The position numbers and the translations under genes are program-made. From Paenibacillus sp. XY044 (lineage in GTDB: Bacteria > Bacillota > Bacilli > Paenibacillales > Paenibacillaceae), in contig NZ_NQMO01000003.1 in the NCBI RefSeq assembly GCF_002257645.1, positions 124,001 to 188,000 of the forward strand: a stretch of DNA of 64,000 nt, read 5' to 3'. Below are positions 51,400 through 60,714 of this stretch, piece by piece. The stretch's first letter is position 1, and every line of letters starts with the position of its first letter. A model generated the notes under the pieces. That model was not told where the DNA came from, searched no databases, and saw only the letters and a program-made list of their open reading frames with translations.

Positions 51400-53172
51400 A
51401 TGAATGTTCTCAGGCAAATGCAGGGCTTTTTTTGGGCGAAGCGCAGTTATCTTTATTTATCTATACTCTGCCTCGCCATAGCTACTGCGCTGGGGCTTGT
51501 TACCCCGAACTTGCTGCGGAAGCTGATCGACGATGCGATCGTTCCACGGCATTTTGAGCTCGTTCCCGCTCTGGCGCTCACCGTTATCGGTGTCGTCACC
51601 CTAAAAGCCGTAATGCAGTTTTTAAGCGGCATGCTCGGCGGAAGACTTGGGAACTATCTGGCATACCGTTTGCGTAACGGCTGCTATGAGAAACTGCAAG
51701 TATTGTCTTTCCGCTATTACGACACGGCCAGAACCGGCGACTTGATGTCCCGTCTGACCGGGGATCTCGAAGCGATCCGTCAATTTATCGCCTTCGGTAT
51801 CCCGCAAATCCTGAACACAATTCTGATGGTTGTGTTTGGGGCGATCATGATGCTGTCCATCAGTTGGCAGCTGACCCTGGCAACCATGATCAGCATCCCG
51901 TTCCTGGTGTTCGTCGCCTTGAAGTTCGAAGGCAAGATTCACCCGGCATTCCAGGAAATGCGCCTGGCACTGAGTGCACTGACGACTTCGGTGCAGGAGA
52001 ACATTACAGGAGTTCGTACGGTAAAATCATTTGCGCGTGAGCCTCACGAAGTCGACAAGTTTTCCGTGCGTAACGAACGCTACAAAAACAACCAGATCTT
52101 CGCTTCAGGCTTATGGAGCCGCTACTTTCCAGTCATGGAGCTGCTCGCGTCCATCTGCGTCGTGCTACTCCTCGGCGTCGGAGGCACGCTGGTCATCCAT
52201 CAATCGCTGTCTCTGGGCGAACTCGTTGCCTTCTTCAGCTTGATCTGGTACATTATCGGACCGATGTGGAATATCGGTTATCTCATCAACAACTACACGC
52301 AGTCGGAAGCTTCGGGAGAGCGGGTGCTCGAACTCCTGAACCAGCCGATTGACGTCAAGGATAAAGACAATGCCGGCGCTCTGTCTTTCGACGAAGTCCA
52401 GGGGCATGTCACCTTTGATCATGTTACGTTTGCTTATGGCAACAAGTTGGCCGCTATCCAGGACATCAATTTGGATGCGCCTCCAGGGTCGGTCATCGGC
52501 CTGCTCGGCGGAACCGGATCAGGGAAATCGACGATCATTCAGCTGCTGATGCATGCATATAACGTCAACAGCGGCAGCATCAAGCTGGACGGCAAAAACA
52601 TCAATGACATTCAAGTCCGGAGCCTGCGCAGCCAAATCGCGTCGGTGTTCCAAGAGACGTTCCTGTTCTCGTCCAGCATCCGCAATAACATCGCGTACGG
52701 CCTGAAGGACGTAACGATGGACGAGATCATCCGTGCCGCCAAGCTGGCCAAGGCTCACGATTTCATTATGGAAATGCAGGACGGCTACGATACGGTGGTC
52801 GGGGAGCGGGGCATGGGCCTCTCCGGCGGACAGAAGCAGCGGATTGCGATTGCACGCGCGCTGCTGAAAAATCCGAAAATCCTCATCCTCGATGACGCGA
52901 CAAGCGCCGTTGACATGGAAACCGAGCACGAAATCCAATCGGGCTTCCAGGAAGTTATGAAAGGCCGGACGACGTTTATCATCGCCCACCGGATCTCATC
53001 CCTGCGTCATGCCGACGAGATTCTCGTGCTGAACGAGGGCAAAATCGTGCAGCGCGGCAAGCATGAGGATTTGATCGCGGTACCTGGCCAATACCAAGAC
53101 GTATACCATATTCAATATGCAGACCACATTGCCCGGATGAATGGGAATGCAGGGGAGCAGGTGAGCTCATGA
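51400..53172 (+). CDS. ABC exporter half-transporter A (degenerate Walker B)
   Basis: This 590-residue type IV (exporter-fold) half-transporter has six membrane helices (1-310) then a nucleotide-binding domain. Walker A is GGTGSGKST (370-378) and the signature LSGGQ (474-478) is canonical. Walker B reads LILDDATS, with Asp499 where the catalytic Glu should be. Together with the partner's aberrant signature this is the pattern of heterodimeric exporters such as BmrCD and YfiBC. ATG 51400 follows AAGGAGGAG; the frame opens further at 51379 without a site. Its stop overlaps the next gene by 4 nt. The substrate (drug, lipid or peptide) is unknown. Confidence 0.92.
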   Translation: MNVLRQMQGFFWAKRSYLYLSILCLAIATALGLVTPNLLRKLIDDAIVPRHFELVPALALTVIGVVTLKAVMQFLSGMLGGRLGNYLAYRLRNGCYEKLQVLSFRYYDTARTGDLMSRLTGDLEAIRQFIAFGIPQILNTILMVVFGAIMMLSISWQLTLATMISIPFLVFVALKFEGKIHPAFQEMRLALSALTTSVQENITGVRTVKSFAREPHEVDKFSVRNERYKNNQIFASGLWSRYFPVMELLASICVVLLLGVGGTLVIHQSLSLGELVAFFSLIWYIIGPMWNIGYLINNYTQSEASGERVLELLNQPIDVKDKDNAGALSFDEVQGHVTFDHVTFAYGNKLAAIQDINLDAPPGSVIGLLGGTGSGKSTIIQLLMHAYNVNSGSIKLDGKNINDIQVRSLRSQIASVFQETFLFSSSIRNNIAYGLKDVTMDEIIRAAKLAKAHDFIMEMQDGYDTVVGERGMGLSGGQKQRIAIARALLKNPKILILDDATSAVDMETEHEIQSGFQEVMKGRTTFIIAHRISSLRHADEILVLNEGKIVQRGKHEDLIAVPGQYQDVYHIQYADHIARMNGNAGEQVSS

Positions 53173-55040
53173 ATCCCGCAACGGAAACGAATAAACAGCG
53201 GCCTGGGGCCGATATGAACAAGACGAAGGGCAAATCGCCGGGCGTTACCGGCGAACGCTTCGTGTATCAGGATGACGAAGTCATCGAAAAGCCGTTTAAC
53301 TGGTCCCAATTGACCCGGCTGTTCGCTTACATGAAACCTTATGCCAAACAAATGCTGCCGCTCATCCTGCTGATGATGGTTCTCGGGACCATAACGAAGC
53401 TGACAGTTCCGTTCCTGACCAGTCAGGCGATCGACAAGGCGATCGCGCCGAAAGACGGCGATACGAATCTGACGCTCTTGTATGTGCTTACGGCAGCGGC
53501 GCTCGTTCTTTACATTATTCAGTGGATCGCAAGTACGTTCCGTATCCGCCTGACGAACATTATCGGACAGCGCGTCATTTATGATCTGCGTTCGCATTTG
53601 TTCCAGCACATCCAGAAGCTGTCCTTTAACTTTTTCGACAAACGGCCTGCAGGCTCCGTGCTCGTGCGCGTCACGAACGACGTCAATTCCCTGCAGGAGC
53701 TGTTCACCAACGGCGTGGTCAACCTGATGATCGACTGCGTGCAGTTGGTCGGCATCGTGGTCATCCTGATGCTGATCAACTGGAAGCTCGGACTTGCGGT
53801 GGTTCTGACCGTGCCGATTATGTTCTTCATCTCTACGAAGCTGCGCGTTAAGATTCGCCGCGCCTGGCAGGAAGTACGGATGAAGAACTCCCGGATCAAC
53901 TCCCACTTGAACGAATCGATCCAGGGTATCCGCGTTACGCAGGCATACACGCAGGAGCAGGAGAACATCAAGTTTTTCGACAAAATGAATATGGACAGCA
54001 AGAAGTCTTGGGACCGCGCCTCCACGCTGAACCAAGCATTCGGACCGCTGATCGAGATTACCGGCGGGATCGGTACCCTGATCCTATTCTGGCTTGGTTC
54101 TTATTTGATTCAGGAGGGCCAGCTAACCGTCGGTCTTCTGGTTGCCTTCTCCAGCTATGTCGGCAACTTCTGGGAGCCGATCAACCGGCTCGGCCAAATG
54201 TACAATCAGCTGCTGGTAGCGATGGCTTCCTCGGAGCGGATCTTCGAATTTATCGACGAGAAGCCGCACATCGACGACAAGCCGAATGCGCAGCCGATGC
54301 CGAAAATTCACGGCGACATCAAGCTGGAGAATGTCGTGTTCGAATATGAGAAGGGCCGCCAGGCGCTCAAGGGCATCAACCTTGACGTTAAGGCAGGACA
54401 GACGATCGCCCTCGTAGGTCATACCGGTTCAGGAAAAAGTACAATCATTAATTTGCTCAGCCGGTTCTATGATATAACAGGGGGCAAAATTACGATTGAC
54501 GGACTGGACATCCGGGACGTGAAACTGGATACGCTCCGCAGCCAAATCGGGATTGTGCTTCAGGATACGTTCATCTTCTCGGGAACGATTCGTGATAATA
54601 TTCGCTTTGGCCGGCTGGATGCGACCGATGAGGAGATCGAAAAAGTAGCGAAAGCCGTCGACGCTCACGAATTTATTATGAAGCTGCCTAACGGTTACGA
54701 TACGGAGGTCGAGGAGCGGGGGAACATGCTCTCCATGGGACAACGGCAGCTGCTGTCCTTCGCCCGGGCGCTTCTGGCCGATCCGCGCATTCTCATTCTT
54801 GATGAGGCGACAGCCAGCATCGATACGGAGACCGAGCTGAAAATTCAGGAAGCGCTGAAGGTGCTCCTGAAAGGACGGACTTCCTTTATTGTCGCGCACC
54901 GTTTGTCGACGATCCGCCATGCGGACAAAATCGTCGTACTGGATCACGGCGAAATCAAGGAGGAAGGCAACCACCAGGAACTGATGCAAAAGCAGGGAAC
55001 GTACCATGGTCTGATCGAAGCTCAGTTCCGGTTTATCTGA
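53169..55040 (+). CDS. ABC exporter half-transporter B (catalytic Walker B)
   Basis: This 623-residue half-transporter has an extra hydrophilic N-terminus of about 50 residues, six membrane helices and a nucleotide-binding domain. Walker A is GHTGSGKS (417-424). Walker B is LILDEATA with the catalytic Glu546. The signature is LSMGQ (521-525) instead of LSGGQ. It therefore supplies the Glu of the active site completed by LSGGQ of the partner, while the second site is degenerate. The ATGA overlap with half A supports a one-to-one complex. Confidence 0.92.
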   Translation: MNPATETNKQRPGADMNKTKGKSPGVTGERFVYQDDEVIEKPFNWSQLTRLFAYMKPYAKQMLPLILLMMVLGTITKLTVPFLTSQAIDKAIAPKDGDTNLTLLYVLTAAALVLYIIQWIASTFRIRLTNIIGQRVIYDLRSHLFQHIQKLSFNFFDKRPAGSVLVRVTNDVNSLQELFTNGVVNLMIDCVQLVGIVVILMLINWKLGLAVVLTVPIMFFISTKLRVKIRRAWQEVRMKNSRINSHLNESIQGIRVTQAYTQEQENIKFFDKMNMDSKKSWDRASTLNQAFGPLIEITGGIGTLILFWLGSYLIQEGQLTVGLLVAFSSYVGNFWEPINRLGQMYNQLLVAMASSERIFEFIDEKPHIDDKPNAQPMPKIHGDIKLENVVFEYEKGRQALKGINLDVKAGQTIALVGHTGSGKSTIINLLSRFYDITGGKITIDGLDIRDVKLDTLRSQIGIVLQDTFIFSGTIRDNIRFGRLDATDEEIEKVAKAVDAHEFIMKLPNGYDTEVEERGNMLSMGQRQLLSFARALLADPRILILDEATASIDTETELKIQEALKVLLKGRTSFIVAHRLSTIRHADKIVVLDHGEIKEEGNHQELMQKQGTYHGLIEAQFRFI

Positions 55041-55336
55041 GGATGATAGAATGAATAGGTCCTTCTGCTCAAGCGGTCCGTCTTCCGTGAAATGTAATTG
55101 ATAATATTTTTAGGATCTTTGTGTGGAAAAAAAGTTAACGATGCGTTTACACCTGATTAACAAATGACCAGAATTGTAAAATGAAGCAAGCTTCTCCAAT
55201 GATCGCCATTCAAATAAGGAGAGATTGTGAATTTTGCAGGAAAATGTCGGAGCACTCTTGCATTCTTCCTTCGGAACCCCGAAAATGATAGAGAGGTATA
55301 CATTTGTGGTATACATTAGTAGGGGGGAATTGGGAA
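55041..55336 (+). other. Intergenic leader before purT
   Basis: TTTACA (55146-55151) and CAGAAT (55169-55174), 17 bp apart, form a candidate promoter. The transcript would carry a leader of about 155 nt with a possible TCTCC/GGAGA hairpin. I saw no purine riboswitch core and no convincing pair of PurR boxes. Confidence 0.4.
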
Positions 55337-56530
55337 GTGGTGTGGGGTGCTCCTTTTTCTGCACATGCTACAAAACTGCTGCTTCTAGGCAGCGGTGAAC
55401 TGGGAAAAGAAGTAGTTCTCGAGGCTCAGCGTTTGGGCGTAGAAACCATTGCCGTGGACCGATATGAACACGCCCCTGCGATGCAGGTGGCCCATCGAAG
55501 CCACGTCATTGATATGCTCGATTCCGAATCGCTGAAGCGGATTATTCATCAGGAACATCCGGACATCATCGTCCCGGAAATTGAAGCCATAGCTACACAG
55601 GCTCTCCAGGAGCTGGAAGAGGAAGGGTACCATGTTATTCCGACGGCTCGCGCCGCCCGGTTGACGATGGACCGCGAAGGGATTCGCCGCCTTGCGGCAG
55701 AAGATCTCGGACTTCCTACGGCGGACTATCGTTTCGCCGACAGCCTGCAGGAGCTGCAAGAAGCGGTAGCCGTGCTGGGCACGCCATGCGTGGTCAAGCC
55801 GATCATGAGCTCATCCGGTAAAGGGCAGAGCGTTTGCCGCACGCCAGAAGATGCGGAGAAATGCTGGAATGCAGCCCTTGAAGGCGGACGAGCGAAGAGC
55901 ACCCGCGTGATCGTTGAAGCATTTGTTACATTTGAGAGCGAAATTACGCTCTTGACGGTCCGCTCTGTGAGCGGTACCACGTTTTGCCCGCCGATTGGAC
56001 ATATTCAAAAAGACGGGGATTATGTGGAATCCTGGCAGCCCCATTTGATTAGCGAAGAGCAGCTGCGGGAGGCAGAATCCATTGCCAAAGCCATTACAGA
56101 CGAGCTCGGGGGATATGGCATTTTCGGAGTGGAGCTGTTTGTTACGAAGCAAGGCATCATATTCAGTGAAGTATCCCCGCGTCCGCATGACACCGGCATG
56201 GTGACCATGGTGACGCAGGATTTATCGGAGTTCGCCCTGCACGTCAGAGCGATTCTCGGACTTCCGGTTCTATCAGTCGAACTGCTGACACCGGGAGCTT
56301 CGGCAACTTTGAAAGCGGTGAATGCAAGTACGAATTTTGCCGTCAGCGGTGTAGAGGAAGCACTTAGCCTTCCCCGGACACAGGTTCGGATTTTCGGCAA
56401 GCCTGAAACGAAGATCGGCCGGAGGATGGCGGTAGCGTTAAGCACTGACCCGGATATTCAGAAAGCACGGAACACGGCTAAGCAAGCCGCCAGTCTTTTA
56501 AAAGTGGAGGAATATGATCATGAACATTAA
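55337..56530 (+). CDS. purT: Formate-dependent phosphoribosylglycinamide formyltransferase
   Basis: This 397-residue ATP-grasp enzyme formylates GAR using formate and ATP, the folate-independent version of purine step 3. [21 protein letters not shown] (start) and [19 protein letters not shown] are near-diagnostic of PurT. ATP-grasp parts include [13 protein letters not shown] and FGVELFVTK, ending [19 protein letters not shown] 55337 follows AGGGGGG (55321-55327) and aligns with known N-termini. The open frame from TTG 55304 would place the ribosome binding site inside the gene. It overlaps the acetyltransferase gene by 11 nt. Confidence 0.94.
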   Translation: MVWGAPFSAHATKLLLLGSGELGKEVVLEAQRLGVETIAVDRYEHAPAMQVAHRSHVIDMLDSESLKRIIHQEHPDIIVPEIEAIATQALQELEEEGYHVIPTARAARLTMDREGIRRLAAEDLGLPTADYRFADSLQELQEAVAVLGTPCVVKPIMSSSGKGQSVCRTPEDAEKCWNAALEGGRAKSTRVIVEAFVTFESEITLLTVRSVSGTTFCPPIGHIQKDGDYVESWQPHLISEEQLREAESIAKAITDELGGYGIFGVELFVTKQGIIFSEVSPRPHDTGMVTMVTQDLSEFALHVRAILGLPVLSVELLTPGASATLKAVNASTNFAVSGVEEALSLPRTQVRIFGKPETKIGRRMAVALSTDPDIQKARNTAKQAASLLKVEEYDHEH

Positions 56531-56984
56531 TTTGTTGTCGACTCCTACTTTGCAAATCCGCAAATCGAATTGCAATTGCGATCTGGAGTCTGTAACGGCG
56601 CTAATGCGCGAGCTCAACTATCCAACGACGATCAACGTCATGCGCGAGCGGATGGAAGCCTCGGAAGACAATCCGAAACTGTGCACGATGGTAGCAGAGT
56701 TGGACGGAGAAGTAGTCGGCATGGTGGCGTTGAACCAGGTCCACTCCTACGCCACAGGCGAGACGGCGACTCAAGTATCCGCTTTGATCGTATCCGAAAG
56801 ACACCGCGGCCAAGGGATCGGCAAGCGCCTGATCCGCAGCAGCGAAGAATGGGGAAGAGTCCACGGCAGTCAGCTTCTGTTTTTGACGAGCGGCAACCGC
56901 GTGGAACGTGCCCCGGCCCATGCCTTTTATGAACATATCGGTTTTGAAAAAGTCGGCTACCGCTTCATTAGAAAGCTGAAATAA
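56520..56984 (+). CDS. GNAT-family N-acetyltransferase
   Basis: This 154-residue GNAT fold has the acetyl-CoA-binding motif A visible as [19 protein letters not shown] (RGQGIG at the turn). Motif B is [19 protein letters not shown] 56520 is about nine bases after GGAGG; ATG 56514 is also possible. The start overlaps purT, so they are co-transcribed. The acceptor is unknown. There is no obvious functional link to purine synthesis beyond the operon. Confidence 0.87.
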   Translation: MNINLLSTPTLQIRKSNCNCDLESVTALMRELNYPTTINVMRERMEASEDNPKLCTMVAELDGEVVGMVALNQVHSYATGETATQVSALIVSERHRGQGIGKRLIRSSEEWGRVHGSQLLFLTSGNRVERAPAHAFYEHIGFEKVGYRFIRKLK

Positions 56985-57002
56985 TACCGATTTCCACCAT
57001 AC

Positions 57003-57032
57003 CGGCCCCCCTGCTGAGGGAGGGCTTTTTTC
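57003..57032 (+). terminator. Terminator after purT-GNAT
   Basis: GGCCCCCCT pairs with AGGGAGGGCT around GCTG, then a T run. Confidence 0.85.
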
Positions 57033-57081
57033 TATTTCGTAAAGGCCTGAGAGATGATGTCATCTACAAAAATGTTCAATA

Positions 57082-57110
57082 TTTACAATACATAGGAATT
57101 CATATACAAT
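57082..57110 (+). promoter_or_regulatory. Sigma-A promoter of the sensor operon
   Basis: TTTACA (57082-57087) and TACAAT (57105-57110), exactly 17 bp apart, each match five of six consensus bases. Transcription should start near 57117. Confidence 0.7.
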
Positions 57111-57125
57111 ACGTGAGTGATAAAA

Positions 57126-57139
57126 CGTAAGCGGTTACA
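57126..57139 (+). promoter_or_regulatory. cre-like CcpA operator
   Basis: CGTAAGCGGTTACA resembles the catabolite-responsive element TGWAARCGYTWNCW (two mismatches) and is nearly palindromic. It lies about 10-23 bases after the predicted transcription start, a repressing position. Confidence 0.5.
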
Positions 57140-57247
57140 TTTTTCGACAAAATCACTAGGTTTGCGGCAGAAGAAGCTGTTTGTTTATTGCTTTTGATTG
57201 CTATGGCAAAACGAGTATACAAATTTGGAACAGCCGAGGGATGGATG

Positions 57248-58915
57248 ATGTATAAACTGCTGCTTGTGGAAGACGAAGAAGACGTTCGGGACGGGCTGGT
57301 CGAGGAAATCAGCTGGGAGCTTCACGGTTTTCAGGTGACGGGTACGGCCGAAAACGGCCGCGAAGCGCTGGAGTGGATGGAGAAGGAGATGCCGGACATC
57401 GTGGTTACCGACATCCAAATGCCCTTTATGAACGGTTTGGAGTTAGCCGCATGGATTCGGGAGCATGCCCCGTCCACCAAAATCATTATTTTGACCGGAT
57501 TCGATGAGTTTGAATATGCCCAAAAGGCGATTAAGCTGCAAATTGACGAATATGTGCTCAAGCCGTTTTCTTCCCAGGAGCTCATGGATGTGCTGTTGAA
57601 GGTGAAGAGTCACATGGATGCCGAACGGGCCGAAAAGGAAAACATTCAACTGCTGATGGAGCATTACCGGAAAAGCATACCTGTACTCAGGGAGCTTTTT
57701 TTGTCTTCGCTGGTAACCCGGAGGCTGTCTCCTGAAGAGATTCACGAGAAAGGAGCCAGCTATGGCATCAGTCTGGACGGCCAAACTTTTATGGCTTCGA
57801 TCATTCGTCCCGACCCTGTGCAGGGAGGACGGGATGTCTGCGAGGAAGCGGAAGATCCGGCGGCCGCGCAATCGTTGAAGTACTCGGAGGACCGGTACCT
57901 GCTGCTGTTTGCCGTGTACAACGTAGCGGCGGAGATTTGCCAATTGCGGCAAGGATTCAAGGCGTTTATTCACCATAACGACTGCGTCCTTTTGTCGGTG
58001 CTGCCGGAAGCGGAAGAGAGCGCGGCCGCGCAGCGGACGCTCGAGCTGCTCGAGGAAATCCGTCTGAACGTGAGCAAGTATTTGAAGCTGACCATAACGG
58101 CAGGCGCAGGTTCCGTATACCGCTCACTGGGCGACGTGTTCGATTCTTACGGGGAGGCGTCGCAGGCAATGGACTATCGTCCTATTCTCGGCAACAACCG
58201 GGTCATTTGGATCGATGACGTGGAACAGCGGAAGGCGGATCCGCTTGTGTTTGACAGCCAGAAGGAGCAGGAGTTCGTCCGCAGCATCCGCGTAGGCACG
58301 GCGGAAGAGCTGGAGGAGACGGTGAGACGGATGTTTGACGGCCTGGAGTCGTCCAAGATCAGCGTGCAGGACTGTCAGGTATATATCATCGGCGTATTGA
58401 CCGCCGTCATCCGGGTGGCAAAGGAGTTCGGCATCGAGCTTGAAGAGGTGTTCGGCCGGGGATCGCTACCGTTCGCCGACATGTACCAATACAACAATTT
58501 GCAAGAACTTCGGGAGTGGATACACCGGGTATCCTCCCGGCTGATGCAAACCATCGCGCAGGGGAGGCAGTCCGGATATAATCAGCTTGTTGAGGATGCC
58601 AAAACGTATATTCATGAGCATTACCGGGAAAGTGACATTTCCATCAACAAAGTATGCCGGCATCTGCACATCAGCACCGGGTACTTCAGCAGCATTTTTA
58701 AAAAGGAAATGAAGATGACCTTTGTGGCTTATTTGCTGCATGTCCGCATGGAAGCGGCTAAGGAGATGCTCAGATCGACGTCGCTGAAATCGTTCGAAAT
58801 TGCCGAAACGGTTGGCTTTACGGATCCGAACTATTTCAGCTTTTGCTTCCGCAAAAAATTCGGCATCACGCCCAAAGAATACCGAAACGGCCACGGAGGG
58901 GGCGAGTCGGCTTGA
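57248..58915 (+). CDS. YesN-type response regulator with AraC output domain
   Basis: This 555-residue protein has an N-terminal receiver domain (1-120): acidic pocket VEDEEDV, phosphoacceptor Asp55 in VVTDIQMPF, Thr/Ser switch ILTGFDEFEYA and Lys in YVLKPF. A middle region of about 300 residues follows, then a C-terminal AraC double HTH (about 455-550; INKVCRHLHISTGYFSSIF, EIAETVGFTDPNYFSFCF). Such regulators control carbohydrate uptake genes in Paenibacillus. ATG 57248 or 57245 follows GAGGG. The stop overlaps the kinase start (TTGA). Confidence 0.93.
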   Translation: MYKLLLVEDEEDVRDGLVEEISWELHGFQVTGTAENGREALEWMEKEMPDIVVTDIQMPFMNGLELAAWIREHAPSTKIIILTGFDEFEYAQKAIKLQIDEYVLKPFSSQELMDVLLKVKSHMDAERAEKENIQLLMEHYRKSIPVLRELFLSSLVTRRLSPEEIHEKGASYGISLDGQTFMASIIRPDPVQGGRDVCEEAEDPAAAQSLKYSEDRYLLLFAVYNVAAEICQLRQGFKAFIHHNDCVLLSVLPEAEESAAAQRTLELLEEIRLNVSKYLKLTITAGAGSVYRSLGDVFDSYGEASQAMDYRPILGNNRVIWIDDVEQRKADPLVFDSQKEQEFVRSIRVGTAEELEETVRRMFDGLESSKISVQDCQVYIIGVLTAVIRVAKEFGIELEEVFGRGSLPFADMYQYNNLQELREWIHRVSSRLMQTIAQGRQSGYNQLVEDAKTYIHEHYRESDISINKVCRHLHISTGYFSSIFKKEMKMTFVAYLLHVRMEAAKEMLRSTSLKSFEIAETVGFTDPNYFSFCFRKKFGITPKEYRNGHGGGESA

Positions 58916-60714
58916 AGATTCCGCATCCGCGTCCTCAGCCTAGAGCTCCCCGGCTGCCCATATCCTTCCGGCTGCGGAGCATCCAGACGATCATTACCGC
59001 GACCTTTGCCGGTATGACGGTGCTCGTCGTCATTCTAGTCAGCATTATGCTGTACAACAAATTTTCCAAAACGGCGGAGGAAAACGCCTATCTCAACATT
59101 CAGCAAATCATCGAGCAGGTCAATTACCATCTGGAGCTGTATGTCAAAGGGATGCAGGACATTTATGCCGTGGTAGAGCAGCAGATCGATCAAACGTCCG
59201 ACGTAGGCAGCGGGGTGCTCCGCGAACAGCTGACCACGCTGCTTCATACCCGGGAAGACCTCGTGTCCGTGGCTCTGTTTACGCCGGAAGGCCGGCTGGT
59301 GCTGGACATTCCGAATGCCGAAATGCGCCGGAACACCAAGCTGACCGAGCAGAGCTGGTACGAGTCGGCCCGGGAGGAGCCGCAGAAGCTGTCCTTTTCC
59401 CCGCCGCATATCCAGAATTTATACAAGGGGCAGTACAAATGGGTCGTATCGTTAAGCCGTATGATCGAATACCGGGACCAGGGAAAAGTGAAGCGGGGAA
59501 TTCTGCTCGTCGACGTCAACTTCCGGACGATTGATGAGCTGAGCCGCAAGGTGAGCCTGGGCAAGCAGGGCTATGCTTACATTATCGACGAGCTGGGAAA
59601 CATCGTCTATCATCCGCAGCAGCAGCTGATCTATGCCGGCCTGAAGTACGAAAATCTGGAGCCCGTGTTTGACTATGCCTATGGCAGCTATATCGATAAA
59701 TCGACCGGCGTTCCGCGGTATATCACGATTCGGACGGTTCAGCCCATCGGCTGGAAAATTGTCGGGGTCGCCTTTCCGGACGAAATCGTCACGACCAAGC
59801 AGGACCTGAACCAGTTTATTTTCTGGTTTCTCGTGGTCGTCATTACTGCCGTGGTACTTCTTGCCGTCTTCATCTCCGCGAAAATATCCCAGCCGCTGCG
59901 ACGTTTGGAGCGATCGGTCCAAAGCGTCGGGCAGGGGGATTTCAGCACGCCGATTTACGTCAGCGGCGCTTATGAAGTGGTGCAGCTGTCCAAGCGGTTT
60001 AACTTTATGCTGCACCGGATCCGCCAGCTGATGGACCAGATTATTCACGAGCAGGAAGCGAAGCGCAAGAGCGAGCTGGATGTGCTGCAGTCGCAAATTA
60101 ATCCCCATTTTCTCTACAATACGCTGAATTCCGTCATACGGCTGGCGGAAAAGGGCAAAAAGGAGGAGGTTGTGACGACGATCACGTCGCTGTCCAAGTT
60201 TTTCCGGATCAGTCTGAGTAAAGGGAAAACGATCATTACGGTGGAAGAAGAGCTGGAGCATGTGCGTCATTACTTGATCATCCAAAAAATCCGCTACAAG
60301 CATAAATTCAATTATGAGATTCAGTGTGACGAAGCCGCGCGTTCCTGCAAGACGCTGAAGCTCATCCTGCAGCCGATTGTGGAGAACGCCATTTATCATG
60401 GGATTGAGAAAATGCCCGACGAAGGATGGATCTCCATCTCGGCAACGGTTCATGGCGAGCAGCTCGTCATGACCGTTACGGACAACGGGCTTGGCATGGC
60501 GCCGCAGGTGATGGATCAGATCCTAAGCGGAAACCACCGCAGTGGCAGCGGATCGGGCGTCGGTGTGAAGAACGTGAACGAGCGCATCCGGCTGTGCTAC
60601 GGTAAGCCTTACGGGCTGCATTTTGCCAGCGAACGGGAAGAGGGAACAAGCGTTACGATCACGCTGCCGGCGGAAACGGACCGGACGGAGGAACTGGAAA
60701 GAGGGATATCATGA
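58912..60714 (+). CDS. YesM-type sensor histidine kinase
   Basis: This 600-residue membrane kinase has helix 1 at about residues 25-48, an extracellular sensor of about 250 residues (Cache-like) and helix 2 near 300-325. A HAMP linker (SQPLRRLERSVQSVGQGDF) follows, then a His_kinase domain with His399 in QSQINPHFLYNTLNS and an HATPase domain (VENAIYHGIEK, DNGLGMA, GVKNVNERIRL). It starts with TTG in a 4-nt overlap behind GGAGGGGGCG. It should phosphorylate the regulator encoded upstream in response to an external sugar or its binding protein. Confidence 0.93.
   Translation: MKIPHPRPQPRAPRLPISFRLRSIQTIITATFAGMTVLVVILVSIMLYNKFSKTAEENAYLNIQQIIEQVNYHLELYVKGMQDIYAVVEQQIDQTSDVGSGVLREQLTTLLHTREDLVSVALFTPEGRLVLDIPNAEMRRNTKLTEQSWYESAREEPQKLSFSPPHIQNLYKGQYKWVVSLSRMIEYRDQGKVKRGILLVDVNFRTIDELSRKVSLGKQGYAYIIDELGNIVYHPQQQLIYAGLKYENLEPVFDYAYGSYIDKSTGVPRYITIRTVQPIGWKIVGVAFPDEIVTTKQDLNQFIFWFLVVVITAVVLLAVFISAKISQPLRRLERSVQSVGQGDFSTPIYVSGAYEVVQLSKRFNFMLHRIRQLMDQIIHEQEAKRKSELDVLQSQINPHFLYNTLNSVIRLAEKGKKEEVVTTITSLSKFFRISLSKGKTIITVEEELEHVRHYLIIQKIRYKHKFNYEIQCDEAARSCKTLKLILQPIVENAIYHGIEKMPDEGWISISATVHGEQLVMTVTDNGLGMAPQVMDQILSGNHRSGSGSGVGVKNVNERIRLCYGKPYGLHFASEREEGTSVTITLPAETDRTEELERGIS

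Noticed and set aside
51057..51557. 166-codon plus-strand frame before the ABC exporter
   Set aside because: It runs into the exporter gene in another frame, lacks a ribosome binding site, and starts within a terminator.
55041..55336. Purine riboswitch or PurR boxes before purT
   Set aside because: The conserved riboswitch core is absent, and the only CGAA pair is too closely spaced for the known double-box arrangement.
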